A DNA stretch of 55,137 nt, taken from the NCBI GenBank assembly GCA_002396505.1, contig DGYA01000077.1, forward strand, positions 11,502 to 66,638. The letters run 5' to 3'. A program made the position numbers and the translations under genes. The notes under the pieces are model-generated. The model had not been told where the DNA came from and made no database searches. It was given only the letters and a program-made list of their open reading frames with translations. Of the stretch, positions 24,779 to 33,497 are shown piece by piece. The stretch's first letter is position 1. Each line of letters opens with the position of its first letter. The stretch is from Cyanobacteria bacterium UBA5018. GTDB taxonomy: Bacteria; Cyanobacteriota; Cyanobacteriia; PCC-6307; Cyanobiaceae.

Positions 24779-25063
24779 ATGGCTGTCAAAAAAATCCGCT
24801 GGTACGTAAAGGCCCAACTCGGTGTATTGATGTTGCCGGCTGGTCTGTGCTTGTTCGGCGAGGCGATTATCCGCAGGGGCATGGAGCAGCTGGCCTCCAG
24901 CGCCCAGCTCGCCACCGCCAATGGCGATTCCCTGTCCCTGAATCTGCTGCGGGCCCCTGGTCCCTGGTTTTGGTACGGCAGCTTTGGCCTGATCCTGATC
25001 ACGGGAGGCGTGGGCCTGATGATCGAAAGTGGACTGCTGCGGGGCTACCCCGGCCGCCAGTAG
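24779..25063 (+). CDS. small two-helix membrane protein
   Basis: 94 residues: MAVKKIRWYVKAQLGVLMLPAGLCLFGEAIIRRG with one membrane segment, a polar middle, then WFWYGSFGLILITGGVGLMIESGLLRG with a second. It starts 26 bases after pepA and is probably in the same transcript. Comparable short proteins follow pepA in picocyanobacteria as far as remembered. The function is unknown. Confidence 0.7.
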   Translation: MAVKKIRWYVKAQLGVLMLPAGLCLFGEAIIRRGMEQLASSAQLATANGDSLSLNLLRAPGPWFWYGSFGLILITGGVGLMIESGLLRGYPGRQ

Positions 25064-25281
25064 TTTTTCGGTTAGGAAGACTCTGAAAATTGCTATTTCG
25101 GCGAACCCGCCACCCGGGTCAATTTCATAATCAGAATTGAAACAAATCTAGCATAATAATGACGCTGCTGGGCTTTCAGTTTTTTTCAATGGAGCTTGTT
25201 ATTTGCCCCGGAGCTTGGGGCTTCGGCAGGAGCCTATTTGGCTTTGGCCTTGGCCCTATTTGGCTCGCGCTTTGTCTGGGC

Positions 25282-25512
25282 TCAGGCGGCTCCCACGACA
25301 CTTCGCTGCCGCTTAGCGGGGGCGGCGGGCAGCTTTGCTGGCCCAAGGCTGGCCAGCAGCTGGTCTGGGGATTCCAGGGCGTGGATCTGCCAGCGGGCGC
25401 GCTCAGTGCAGAGCGGCAGCAGGCGATCCAGGTCGTCGGCGGCCTGCTTGGGGCTGGAGTAGGGACCGATGTGCCTGGTCTGCAGACCGTCGCGAATTGT
25501 CAGCAGATACAT
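25282..25512 (-). CDS. small conserved-type hypothetical protein
   Basis: 76 residues starting MYLLTIRDGLQTRHIGPYSS. The compact alpha/beta-looking sequence has balanced composition (PKQAADDLDRLLPLCTERARW), unlike antisense frames here. ATG 25512 is the natural start. No domain was recognised. It lies alone between the pepA group and msrA. Confidence 0.55.
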   Translation of the reverse strand: MYLLTIRDGLQTRHIGPYSSPKQAADDLDRLLPLCTERARWQIHALESPDQLLASLGPAKLPAAPAKRQRSVVGAA

Positions 25513-25654
25513 ACGCCGCTGGGGTAGAGGCGAAGCCAGACTAAGCCTGCCGACGAGCGGTTTCGCGCAGCAAAAGCGTTGCTAATACGGCCCTGATGGC
25601 CAAGGCTGCCGCTTGTATCTTCAGGATTTCCTCGGATTTTCCCCGGCACTAGCG

Positions 25655-26812
25655 CTAGGAAACAGCATTATTTGCAGGTGTGATGGCAGCGGCTTTTGTC
25701 GAACCCCACACCTGTTGGAGGCGGCGATCCCGTCCGCAGGCCCAGCGGTAGTACCCGTAGCGGGCCCCATGGCGCTCCGCATAGTTTTGGTGGTACTGCT
25801 CGGCTGGCCAGAACCGCTGCAGTGGTTTGATCTGCACAGTCAGCGCCGATTTTGCCCGGCCCAGCTGCCTGGCGACGGCCGCGGCACTGGCCTGGGCCAG
25901 CAGGGCCTGCTGCGGGCCACTGGTGAAAATCACAGCGCGGTAGGAATCGCCCCGGTCACAGAACTGACCGCCGCCATCGAGGGGATCGATGTTGCGCCAA
26001 TAGGCTATAAGCAGGGCCGCGTAGCTGATCCGATCGGGATCAAAGCGCACCCGCACGCTCTCTTGGTGGCCGCTACCGCCCGCCGATACCTGATTATAGC
26101 TGGGATTGGCCAACTTGCCACCGCTATAGCCGCTCTCCGCCGTTAATACGCCAGGCACGATCTGTAAATCGTGTTCCAGGCACCAGAAGCAGCCTCCGGC
26201 GAACACAGCTTCCTGGGGCGGCGCCGCCAGGGCCGGCAGGGGTCCGAGCAACAAAACCAGACAAGCAGCCAGCAAGGGGGTGGCTAGCCACACAAAAATT
26301 GGCCCTGCCAACCGCGACTGCAGCGAGTGAGAGCCACTTAGCGCAGAAATCCCAGTAGTTGCATATCTTTCGGGGTCTGTTTTACCTTTAGTTGTCAGAA
26401 TATCTTTGGTTGCTGAACTGATCTTAGCCACTGAAGTAACGCTACTTGCTGAGCCCACACTGACCGCAGGAGACACCCTATTTGATGGATCATTCTTTAG
26501 CGCTGAGATGGTGGCAATTGCTGGCATGGGTTGGGCCGCTGGAGTGATTTTGGTTATTAGGAAGAGTCTAGCTGTTGGAGTGGGCTCAGTTACGAGAATA
26601 AGCCTGGGTGCTGGAATGGGCTTAGGCATTAGAAAGGGTCCAGCTTTTGAAGTCGGCTCAGCCATTGAAATGGGCTTAGCGGCTGGCATGGTCCCGGTTA
26701 CTGCAGTGAGCTTATCTACTGGAATGGCGCCAATTAGTGCAATGGTCTTGCTGGCTGTTATTGGCCAACTATTATAAAAAATATTCCCGTCCCAAAAACT
26801 TTGTTCAGCCAT
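25655..26812 (-). CDS. msrA: peptide methionine sulfoxide reductase MsrA with repeat-built N-terminus
   Basis: The C-terminal ~200 residues are a normal MsrA, repairing Met-S-sulfoxide: FAGGCFWCLEHDLQ with the catalytic Cys, SGYSGGKLANPSYNQVSAG, HQESVRVRFDPDRISYAALL, RNIDPLDGGGQFCDRGDSYRAVIF and EQYHQNYAERHG. Before it lies a hydrophobic segment (FVWLATPLLAACLVLLLGPLPALA) that would be a signal or anchor. Before that come about 160 residues unlike any MsrA, largely hexapeptides encoded by twenty 18-bp DNA units. The ATG at 26812 overlaps the lpxB stop by 8 bases. Alternatively translation could start just before the hydrophobic segment, leaving the repeat block as untranslated leader. Confidence 0.85.
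   Translation of the reverse strand: MAEQSFWDGNIFYNSWPITASKTIALIGAIPVDKLTAVTGTMPAAKPISMAEPTSKAGPFLMPKPIPAPRLILVTEPTPTARLFLITKITPAAQPMPAIATISALKNDPSNRVSPAVSVGSASSVTSVAKISSATKDILTTKGKTDPERYATTGISALSGSHSLQSRLAGPIFVWLATPLLAACLVLLLGPLPALAAPPQEAVFAGGCFWCLEHDLQIVPGVLTAESGYSGGKLANPSYNQVSAGGSGHQESVRVRFDPDRISYAALLIAYWRNIDPLDGGGQFCDRGDSYRAVIFTSGPQQALLAQASAAAVARQLGRAKSALTVQIKPLQRFWPAEQYHQNYAERHGARYGYYRWACGRDRRLQQVWGSTKAAAITPANNAVS
26409..26768. repeat. twenty degenerate 18-bp repeats in the msrA 5' region
   Basis: Stepping by 18 from 26409 gives units such as GTTGCTGAACTGATCTTA, GCCACTGAAGTAACGCTA, GGTGCTGGAATGGGCTTA, GCCATTGAAATGGGCTTA and GTTACTGCAGTGAGCTTA. The plus-strand consensus is close to GYYRCTGRARTGGGCTTA. 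Alternate units pair into a weaker 36-bp period. The frame on the coding (minus) strand is kept throughout without stops. Units may extend left to ~26390. Confidence 0.92.
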
Positions 26813-28001
26813 TGCCGCCTGCCGGTACCACCAGATCCAGGATGGCAGCGGCGGCCCGGCTGGTGACCCCGGGCTCGCCCAAGGCCTGGCGCAATCTTTG
26901 ATAGCCCTCCAACATGCGCTGGCGGGCGGCACTGGTGGGATCGAGAAGCGGCTCGGCCTCAGCCACGATTGCTTCGGAGCTGAGTTGATCCTGCAACAGT
27001 TCCGGCACCAGCCGCTCATTAAGCACCAGATTCACCGGCGAGATATGGGGCACGTTGAAGCGCAGCAGGTGTTGGGCCACAAAGGCAGTGACCCGGCTCA
27101 CCCGGTAGACCACCACCTGGGGCACCCCCCGCAGCGCCAACTCCAAATTGGCCGTGCCCGACTTGGCGAGCGCCAGATCGGCAGCGGCGCAGAGGTCGGG
27201 TTTGAGCCGGTCGGCATCGCCGGCCGCGATGATCCGCGCTCTAACCCCCGCTTTTGTAAGCACGGCGCTGAGTTCGGTTTCAAAGCCGCTCAGGCCGGTC
27301 GGTACCAACACCTCCAGCTGTGGCTGGCGGCGCTGCAGCTCAGCCACCGCCGCCGCCATGGCCGGCAGCAAATAGTGCATTTCTTGGCGCCGCGAGGCCG
27401 GCAGCAGCAGCAGTACCGGTACATCGGCAGCCAATCCCAGGCGCTGGCGAGCCTGGTCGCGGCTGGGCAGTTCGGCCAGGGTGTCCAGCAGGGGATGGCC
27501 CACCCAGGTGACGGCGGCACCCCGCTCGCCGTAAAAACGCGCTTCTTCCGGGAAGATCGCCAAAATCCTGTCGCTAAAGCCGATAAGCCTTGTGGTGCCC
27601 CCATCCCCCAGGCTGAAGGCCCATTCCTGGGGCGCTATGTAATAGGTAATCGGCACCTGGGGATAGAGACTCTTGAGGCGCAGGCCCAGGTTGACATTGG
27701 CGCCCATGTAGTCGATCAGCACCACGCCATCGGGGGGATTGCTGGCCAGCCAGCGGCGCAGCTGCCGCTGCAACCGCAGCGTTGGCAGGATCAGGGGCAG
27801 AGCTTCCCAAAGACCGATAGCCCCCATCGATGCGGTGTCGGCGATCAGCTGCGCGCCGGCCTGGCGCATCCGCTCCCCCCCCAGGGCCACCAGCTCCAGG
27901 CTCAAGCCCCGCTGGCTGGCTTCGCCGCGCAGAGCTCGAATCAACAGACTGCCCTGCAGATCCCCGGATACTTCACCGGTACTTACCAGCAGGCGCACCA
28001 T
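26805..28001 (-). CDS. lpxB: lipid-A-disaccharide synthase
   Basis: A 398-residue GT-B glycosyltransferase of family GT19 that joins UDP-diacylglucosamine and lipid X. Seen: LVSTGEVSGDLQGSLLIRAL at the start, GIGLWEALP-like MGAIGLWEALPLI, IDYMGANVNLGLRLK, ITYYIAPQEWAFSLG, LLPASRRQEMHYLLP, and the donor-binding LAKSGTANLELALRGVPQVVVYRVS. The ATG shares one base with the lpxA stop (TGATG). Together with lpxA, fabZ and lpxC it makes the lipid A start-up block. Confidence 0.96.
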   Translation of the reverse strand: MVRLLVSTGEVSGDLQGSLLIRALRGEASQRGLSLELVALGGERMRQAGAQLIADTASMGAIGLWEALPLILPTLRLQRQLRRWLASNPPDGVVLIDYMGANVNLGLRLKSLYPQVPITYYIAPQEWAFSLGDGGTTRLIGFSDRILAIFPEEARFYGERGAAVTWVGHPLLDTLAELPSRDQARQRLGLAADVPVLLLLPASRRQEMHYLLPAMAAAVAELQRRQPQLEVLVPTGLSGFETELSAVLTKAGVRARIIAAGDADRLKPDLCAAADLALAKSGTANLELALRGVPQVVVYRVSRVTAFVAQHLLRFNVPHISPVNLVLNERLVPELLQDQLSSEAIVAEAEPLLDPTSAARQRMLEGYQRLRQALGEPGVTSRAAAAILDLVVPAGGNG

Positions 28002-28822
28002 CAGCGCTGGGCGGGTAGGGGACCGCGGCGTCCGGGACCGGTGGAGGCCTCCAGGAAGGCCACCAACTGTTCGCCGGCTTCCAGCAAATCCAGCTCGCGG
28101 GCCGCAGCCAAGGCTGAGGCCATCACCCGATCGCTGCGGTAGATGAGAGTCCAGAGTTGCTGCAGCTGGCGCAGCTGGGCGCCCTCGTCGAGATCGGCCA
28201 AGCCACTACGGCGAATACCGAGGCGATTCAAGCCCCGCAGCCGGCCGGGATGGCCCTCCACCATGGTGAAGGGGGGCACGTCGCGGTCGATGCGGCTCAT
28301 GCCACCCAACATCGCCATGCTGCCAATGTGCACAAATTGGTGAATGCCCAGCACACCACCGATCACGGCCCGATCACCGATCACCACATGGCCAGCTACG
28401 GCTACGCCGTTGGCGATCACGATGCGATCACCCAATTGGCAGTTGTGGCCGATGTGGCTATAGGCCATCAGCAGATTGGAGTTGCCCAATCGGGTCTGCT
28501 CTTGGCCCGAGGTGGCCCGATTGATCGTGACGCACTCGCGAATGCTGTTGTCGTCGCCGATCACCACTTCGGTGGGATCACCGGCGTACTTGAGATCCTG
28601 AGGCTCCAGACCGATGCAGGCCCCGGGAAACACCCTGTTGCGCTGACCCATCCGCACCAACCCATCGATCACCACATGGGGACCGATGCGGCAGCCGTCG
28701 CCGAGTTCCACGCCCGCGCCGATCACGGCATAGGGACCGATCTGCACATCGGCGCCGAGGCGGGCGCCCGGATCGACCACTGCCGTGGGATGAATCTTGA
28801 TGGCCATTGCTGAGCTGCCCAT
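28001..28822 (-). CDS. lpxA: UDP-N-acetylglucosamine acyltransferase
   Basis: First step of lipid A synthesis. The protein is a left-handed beta-helix with many hexapeptide repeats (IHPTAVVDPGARLGADVQIG, VIGAGVELGDGCRIG). The catalytic-His region LMAYSHIGHNCQLGDRIVIAN and GIHQFVHIGSMAMLGG are present. About 273 residues from ATG 28822 (four bases past fabZ), or 268 from an in-frame ATG at 28807. The C-terminal helical part (LDEGAQLRQLQQLWTLIYRS) is normal. Confidence 0.95.
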   Translation of the reverse strand: MGSSAMAIKIHPTAVVDPGARLGADVQIGPYAVIGAGVELGDGCRIGPHVVIDGLVRMGQRNRVFPGACIGLEPQDLKYAGDPTEVVIGDDNSIRECVTINRATSGQEQTRLGNSNLLMAYSHIGHNCQLGDRIVIANGVAVAGHVVIGDRAVIGGVLGIHQFVHIGSMAMLGGMSRIDRDVPPFTMVEGHPGRLRGLNRLGIRRSGLADLDEGAQLRQLQQLWTLIYRSDRVMASALAAARELDLLEAGEQLVAFLEASTGPGRRGPLPAQR

Positions 28823-28826
28823 CGTC

Positions 28827-29288
28827 TCAGTCCACCAGGGAGAACAGCAGTTCCCCGGCACAGACCAGTTGACCATCCACGCTGGCCTCGGCATGGACCT
28901 TGCCAAAGCGGCGGCGCTTGAGGCTGAGCAGCTCGCAAGTGATCAGTAGCTGATCTCCTGGCACCACGGGCCGACGGAAGCGCACCCCATCAATGCCGGC
29001 AAACACGAACAGGCCCTTGGGCAGATCGGGCATCTGGGTAACGATCAAACCCCCCACCTGGGCCATGGCCTCCACGATCAACACGCCGGGCATCAGCGGC
29101 CGGCCAGGGAAATGTCCCTGGAACTGGGGTTCGTTGAGTGTGACGTTCTTGAGCGCCACCGCCCGCTTGCCTGGCTCGTGCTCCAGCACCCGATCGACCA
29201 GCGCGAAGGGATAGCGATGCGGCAGTAGTCCCTGGATTTGCTCGCTGGAGAGCAGGGGCACTAGGGGGGAGGGGGCGCTGGTGGACAA
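28827..29288 (-). CDS. fabZ: 3-hydroxyacyl-ACP dehydratase FabZ
   Basis: Dehydrates 3-hydroxyacyl-ACP in fatty acid elongation; it competes with LpxA/LpxC for the same acyl pool, hence the clustering. The hot-dog fold has catalytic residues in FQGHFPGRPLMPGVLIVEAMAQ (His and Glu). The start LLPHRYPFALVDRVLEHEPG is typical. A TTG at 29288 is taken as the start; GTG at 29354 would overlap lpxC and is less likely. About 153 residues. Confidence 0.93.
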   Translation of the reverse strand: MSTSAPSPLVPLLSSEQIQGLLPHRYPFALVDRVLEHEPGKRAVALKNVTLNEPQFQGHFPGRPLMPGVLIVEAMAQVGGLIVTQMPDLPKGLFVFAGIDGVRFRRPVVPGDQLLITCELLSLKRRRFGKVHAEASVDGQLVCAGELLFSLVD

Positions 29289-29316
29289 GGAAACAGGAAA
29301 TGGATGACGGGCGGGC

Positions 29317-30198
29317 TTAGCTGGCAACGCCCCCTGGGACAGGGGGCTGACCACCAGCGTCTTTGGTTGCGAGCGCAGCTGCCAGGGCCGTGTGCAGGCC
29401 GTGGGAACCGCGATAGGCGAACACCTGGGCCTGGGGCAAGCCTGCCAGGGCCAAGTCCCCCAGCAGATCCAGAAGCTTATGGCGAACTGGTTCGTCGGCG
29501 AAGCGCAGTGGTGGATTCAACCAATGGTCTCCGTCGCAGACCAGGGCATTGTCCAGGGCGCCACCTTGAATCAAGCCGGCCGCCCGCAGCTGCTCCACCT
29601 GCTCGCGAAAGCCAAAGGTGCGGGCCGGGGCGATCTGCTCCACGAACAGCTCTGGACTCAGTTGCAGCGAAAACAGTTGCCGGCCGATGACCGGCTGCTG
29701 AAATTCAATCGCCGCCCCGATCGATAGATGCTCCGCAGGCAGGGCGGTGATAAAGCTGGACCCCTTCTGCAGAGTGATCGCTTCTGCCAGGGGGGCGCTG
29801 CAGGGGCGCGGCCCCCTGGCCAGCAGACCGGCCTCGGCGATCGCCTCCACCCAGGGCAGGGCCGAGCCATCCAGCAGCGGAATTTCCTCGCCGCTCACCC
29901 AGATCTCCGCCTGGCTGACGCCAACGCCGGCCAGGCCCGCCAAGAGGTGCTCCACGGTGGCCAGACGACCGCTATCGAGCGCCAAGCAGGTGCACAGCTG
30001 GGTGGCACAAACCTGGGAGGGTGCCAGCCGCTGCAGGGGCTGCTGGGGTTGATCCAAGCGCCCCACCCAATAGCCGCTGCGCTCACTGGCCTGCAGCCGC
30101 ACGCGGCTGGTGGCGCCGCTATGGAGGCCTACGCCGCTGCGCTCCACGGCTTGCGCCAGGGTCCAGGCCCCGGAGTAATCACTGGGCCAGCTGGCCAT
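29317..30198 (-). CDS. lpxC: UDP-3-O-acyl-N-acetylglucosamine deacetylase
   Basis: The committed step of lipid A synthesis, a zinc amidase. Seen: GVGLHSGATSRVRL, ATVEHLLAGLAGVGV (first zinc His), GSALPWVEAI, FGFREQVEQLRAAGLIQGG, and VRHKLLDLLGDLALAG with the second His and Asp, followed by the late His in YRGSHGLHTAL. 293 residues from the ATG that shares one base with the bamA stop. It ends 28 bases before fabZ. Confidence 0.95.
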   Translation of the reverse strand: MASWPSDYSGAWTLAQAVERSGVGLHSGATSRVRLQASERSGYWVGRLDQPQQPLQRLAPSQVCATQLCTCLALDSGRLATVEHLLAGLAGVGVSQAEIWVSGEEIPLLDGSALPWVEAIAEAGLLARGPRPCSAPLAEAITLQKGSSFITALPAEHLSIGAAIEFQQPVIGRQLFSLQLSPELFVEQIAPARTFGFREQVEQLRAAGLIQGGALDNALVCDGDHWLNPPLRFADEPVRHKLLDLLGDLALAGLPQAQVFAYRGSHGLHTALAAALATKDAGGQPPVPGGVAS

Positions 30199-32672
30199 CA
30201 GAATTTCCAGCCCACACCCAGGTTGAAGCGCCAATCACCGGAGAAATCTTTGCTGGCCACTTCCAGCCGCAGCGGGCCCACCGGGGTGGTCAAAATCAGG
30301 CCTGTACCCACCGAAAAACCATCTCCTGGTTTGTTCAATAGGCCTCCGGGATTACCGCTCACATTGGCCTGGGTGCCGAAGGCGGTGCCGCCATCTATGA
30401 ATAACTCACCGCTCACGATTCTAAAGATCGGAAATCTGTATTCCAAGGTGGCCTCACCGAAACTTTTACCTACACCTAGATCACAATCGTAATAACCACG
30501 AACCGAGTTGGCGCCGCCGAGACAGAAGGCCTCATAGCTAGGCATATTGCCGATGTTAGAGCCTGCGGTTACCTGGAAGGCCAAGGCCTGCTTACAGTCA
30601 GCGGCCTCACCCTTTTTGGGCCGGCAACCCTTGTAGATTTTCAGCCAATTAACGGGAATGTACTGAGTAAAGCTGCCCCGCAGGCGGTTGAAGGTGGGCG
30701 AATCCTGGCCTACGGAGATGAATTGTTCGGTGCCGAGGCTGAGGAAGTTGCCAGCGGTGGGATTGCGGGTATCGTTTAGGGTATTCATGGTAGCAGCCAT
30801 CCTCACGCCAACCAACTGGTTGCGGGTGGCGCAGTTATAGGCAATACAGATTACGTTGTTGACCGTAGTGGTTCCACCATTGAAATTATTGGGGCCAACG
30901 GCATAGGGCGTCTTGTCGCCGGCAAAGTTCACCGGAGTCACCTCCTGGGCATTGACCCCCAGCACCAAGCTCCAGGGGGCGCGTTTGAATGGATTGCCGC
31001 CATTGAGGGGGCGCACCAGTTGCAGGCTGCCGCCAAAGCGTTGGATGGCGATCGTGTTGCCATCCAGGGCGAACCAATTGTTGTTTACCCCCAGGCCAGC
31101 CACCGAACCCGCCGCCACGGCTTCATTTATTGACCCGAAAGTTTTACCCAGGGGGTTGGTGGTGGAAAAAATATTGTAGGCAGAGGCGGTAGCTGGGGCC
31201 GAATAGAAGCCGCTGGAAACGTCTGTTACAGTAGTGAATTGGCCATTATCTTGGCTTTGATAAATCTGAGGAACATCTCTGCTCAGGAAGAGCCTCGCCC
31301 GGAATGCCGTGCGGTATTTATCACCTTTGATCCAGGGATCGGTGAAGGAGATATCGGCCAAGCCGCCGAATTGACCGTAGGTAAAATTAAGCGATCCATC
31401 CCAGGCGCGACCAGCAATGTTGCTTTCCTGCAGTTGCACCTGGCCAAAAACTCCCTGGCTTTGGCTATAGCCCAAGCCGCCGGATAAGCTGCCGGTGGAC
31501 TGCTCTACGATGCCCAATTGAATAACTACAGTGCCGGGCTCTGCCGCCACTGGCTTCAGGGTCACTTTGACGTCGCTGAACAGTCCAGTGCCGTAGATGC
31601 GCTTGATATCCTCTTCCAGCTCGCGGCGATTGAACACCTGGCCGGTCTTGATTGACACCTCACGGCTGATCACCCAAGGCTTGGTCTTGCCCTTGATCGG
31701 TTCTCCTTTGGCATTGGTGGATTCCCCCTCCTTGTTAAGGAATTTCACCTCCACCCCGGCCACGGTGCCCTCGCGCACCAACAGTTCCACCGTGCCATCG
31801 GGATTCACCCGCTGGGGGCCGCTGACCCTGGCCAAGGAGTAGCCCTGGTCTGCATACCAGCGCTGCAAGTCCTGCATGCGACTCTGCAGGGTATTGAGAT
31901 TCAGGGTTCTGCCGTAATCAGCGGCAAAGCTGTCGGTCACCACCTGGGCTGGGATCTTGGCTTGGACCGGATCGAGGCTGATTTTTTTCAGCACGGGGTT
32001 GGCGACCACATTGACCACCAGGCGCACCCCGAGCGGGCCGTCTACCGGCTGAATGCGCACATCCGAAAACCAGCCACTGGCATAGATCGCCGACAGGTCG
32101 GTCTGCAATTCACTGCGGCTCACCCTGGTGCCAGGAGTGGCTGCCATCGCCCCATAGGCGGCCAGCTCCAGCCGTTCCCGCTCTGGGTGGTTCTCCAGAC
32201 CTTCGATCACCACCTCCGAGATCAACACCCTCGGCTCTGCGGTAGTGGCCGGTGCGGTAGCTGCTGGTGCGGTAGTGGCCGGTGCGGTAGCTGCCGGTGG
32301 AGTACCAGCAGGAGTAGCGGCCGGTGCCGCCTCATTTTTGTTGGCGGGAGCTGCTTTAGATGGAGCTGCTTTAGCTGGGGCTGAATTGGCGGGAACTGCG
32401 TTAGCGGGCGCTGCTTTAGCTGGCGCTGCTTTAGCTGGCGATGAAGAGGCGGGAGTGGTCCCCGCTGGTGCCGGCTGGGCTACTGGGGCGCCCTGGCTCG
32501 GGCTGGCAGCCGAAGTGCCAGCGCCAGAGGCTTTTGGCACTGCCGGCTGGGCCAGGGCTGGGCTTAACCCCGTTAGTGCCGCAGCGCACAAGCTGATCAG
32601 CACCTGGGCTGGAACAGAACCTGTTGAACGCAAGCCGGCCATCTGCAAAATCACGGTGCGGCCCGGCCGCAT
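30198..32672 (-). CDS. bamA: outer membrane assembly factor BamA (Omp85)
   Basis: 824 residues. The signal peptide is at ~10-42 (VLISLCAAALTGLSPALA). A low-complexity block of Ala/Pro/Lys pentapeptides at ~70-148 is encoded by 15-bp repeats. POTRA domains begin at ~150 (VLISEVVIEGLENHPERERLE, then YASGWFSDVRIQPVDG, and YGTGLFSDVKVTLKPV), followed by a 16-strand barrel (~390-824) with the VRGYYDCDLGVGKSFGEA loop (the VRG-Y lid motif) and the terminal aromatic LNVGVGWKF-like end (NLGVGWKF). It inserts beta-barrel proteins into the outer membrane. It lies 12 bases after purC and upstream of lpxC. Confidence 0.94.
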   Translation of the reverse strand: MRPGRTVILQMAGLRSTGSVPAQVLISLCAAALTGLSPALAQPAVPKASGAGTSAASPSQGAPVAQPAPAGTTPASSSPAKAAPAKAAPANAVPANSAPAKAAPSKAAPANKNEAAPAATPAGTPPAATAPATTAPAATAPATTAEPRVLISEVVIEGLENHPERERLELAAYGAMAATPGTRVSRSELQTDLSAIYASGWFSDVRIQPVDGPLGVRLVVNVVANPVLKKISLDPVQAKIPAQVVTDSFAADYGRTLNLNTLQSRMQDLQRWYADQGYSLARVSGPQRVNPDGTVELLVREGTVAGVEVKFLNKEGESTNAKGEPIKGKTKPWVISREVSIKTGQVFNRRELEEDIKRIYGTGLFSDVKVTLKPVAAEPGTVVIQLGIVEQSTGSLSGGLGYSQSQGVFGQVQLQESNIAGRAWDGSLNFTYGQFGGLADISFTDPWIKGDKYRTAFRARLFLSRDVPQIYQSQDNGQFTTVTDVSSGFYSAPATASAYNIFSTTNPLGKTFGSINEAVAAGSVAGLGVNNNWFALDGNTIAIQRFGGSLQLVRPLNGGNPFKRAPWSLVLGVNAQEVTPVNFAGDKTPYAVGPNNFNGGTTTVNNVICIAYNCATRNQLVGVRMAATMNTLNDTRNPTAGNFLSLGTEQFISVGQDSPTFNRLRGSFTQYIPVNWLKIYKGCRPKKGEAADCKQALAFQVTAGSNIGNMPSYEAFCLGGANSVRGYYDCDLGVGKSFGEATLEYRFPIFRIVSGELFIDGGTAFGTQANVSGNPGGLLNKPGDGFSVGTGLILTTPVGPLRLEVASKDFSGDWRFNLGVGWKF
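32239..32466. repeat. 15-bp repeats in the bamA linker region
   Basis: Four units of GCGGTAGTGGCCGGT type lie at 32239-32298. A second array of eight GGAGCTGCTTTAGAT type units lies at 32347-32466, all in frame on the minus strand. They code pentapeptides such as A-P-A-K-A between the signal peptide and the first POTRA domain. Confidence 0.9.
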
Positions 32673-32684
32673 GTGAGGCTGACC

Positions 32685-33497
32685 TTACCGGTAGACCCTT
32701 GATTCCGGACAGACCCCCTGGACCCGTTTGAGAACCTCCCCGTAGGCCTCGACAACTCCGCCCAGATCCTGGCGAAAGCGATCCTTGTCGAGAATCCGCG
32801 CCTGGCTGTCGGCGATGCCGCGATCCCAGAGGCGGCAATTGTCGGGACTGATCTCATCTGCCAGCAGCAGCTGGCCGTCGGCGCTGTAGCCCAGCTCAAT
32901 TTTGAAGTCCACCAGCTCCAGGTTCAGGCCGGCGAACAGCGGCCGCAGGGCGGTATTTACCCGCCAGGCCAGCTGTTCGATGGCGATTCGCTGGGCGTCG
33001 TCCACCAGGCCCAGCAGCCGCAAGCGGGCTTCGCTGAGCAGCGGATCGCCCAGACCGTCGTCTTTGTAGTAGAGATCGAGCAGCGGCTGCTCCAGGCGAG
33101 TGCCAGGGGCGATGGGCAGTTGTTTACAGAGGGAGCCGGCGGCGATGTTGCGGATCACCACCTCCAGCGGCACCACCCGCACCGGTCGCACCAGCATCCA
33201 GTTACCGCCAGCCTCGCCACTGGCCTCGTCGCCCGCCTCGCCAACAGCAGAGGTGGAGCTGGCAGGTGGCAGCCCCAAGAAATGGGTGGGGATGCCCTGC
33301 AGTTCCAGATACTCGAACAGCAGGGCTGAAATTTGGCAATTAAGAAACCCCTTGCCGCTGAGCTGGGCTCGCTTCTGGGCATTGAAGGCGGTGGCGTCAT
33401 CCTTGAACTCCACCGCCAGCAGATCGGGCTGGTCGGTGGTGTAGACGCGCTTGGCCTTTCCTTCATGCAGCAGGGGGCCGAGGCAGTAGGCGCTCAT
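32685..33497 (-). CDS. purC: SAICAR synthetase
   Basis: Phosphoribosylaminoimidazole-succinocarboxamide synthase of purine synthesis, 270 residues. LLHEGKAKRVYTTDQPDLL at the start holds the ATP site. VVPLEVVIRNIAAGSLCKQL and LVDFKIELGYSADGQLLLADEISPDNCRLW are the diagnostic blocks. A short Glu/Ala/Gly insertion at ~80-95 (SAVGEAGDEASGEAG) is unusual but lies in a loop. Its start overlaps the end of the upstream unknown gene by 4 bases. The other purine gene purD lies nearby, divergently oriented. Confidence 0.96.
   Translation of the reverse strand: MSAYCLGPLLHEGKAKRVYTTDQPDLLAVEFKDDATAFNAQKRAQLSGKGFLNCQISALLFEYLELQGIPTHFLGLPPASSTSAVGEAGDEASGEAGGNWMLVRPVRVVPLEVVIRNIAAGSLCKQLPIAPGTRLEQPLLDLYYKDDGLGDPLLSEARLRLLGLVDDAQRIAIEQLAWRVNTALRPLFAGLNLELVDFKIELGYSADGQLLLADEISPDNCRLWDRGIADSQARILDKDRFRQDLGGVVEAYGEVLKRVQGVCPESRVYR

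Noticed and set aside
26898..28142. Long plus-strand open frame opposite lpxB/lpxA
   Set aside because: It is a high-GC antisense frame, rich in Gln, His and Pro. The minus-strand products are clear lipid A enzymes.
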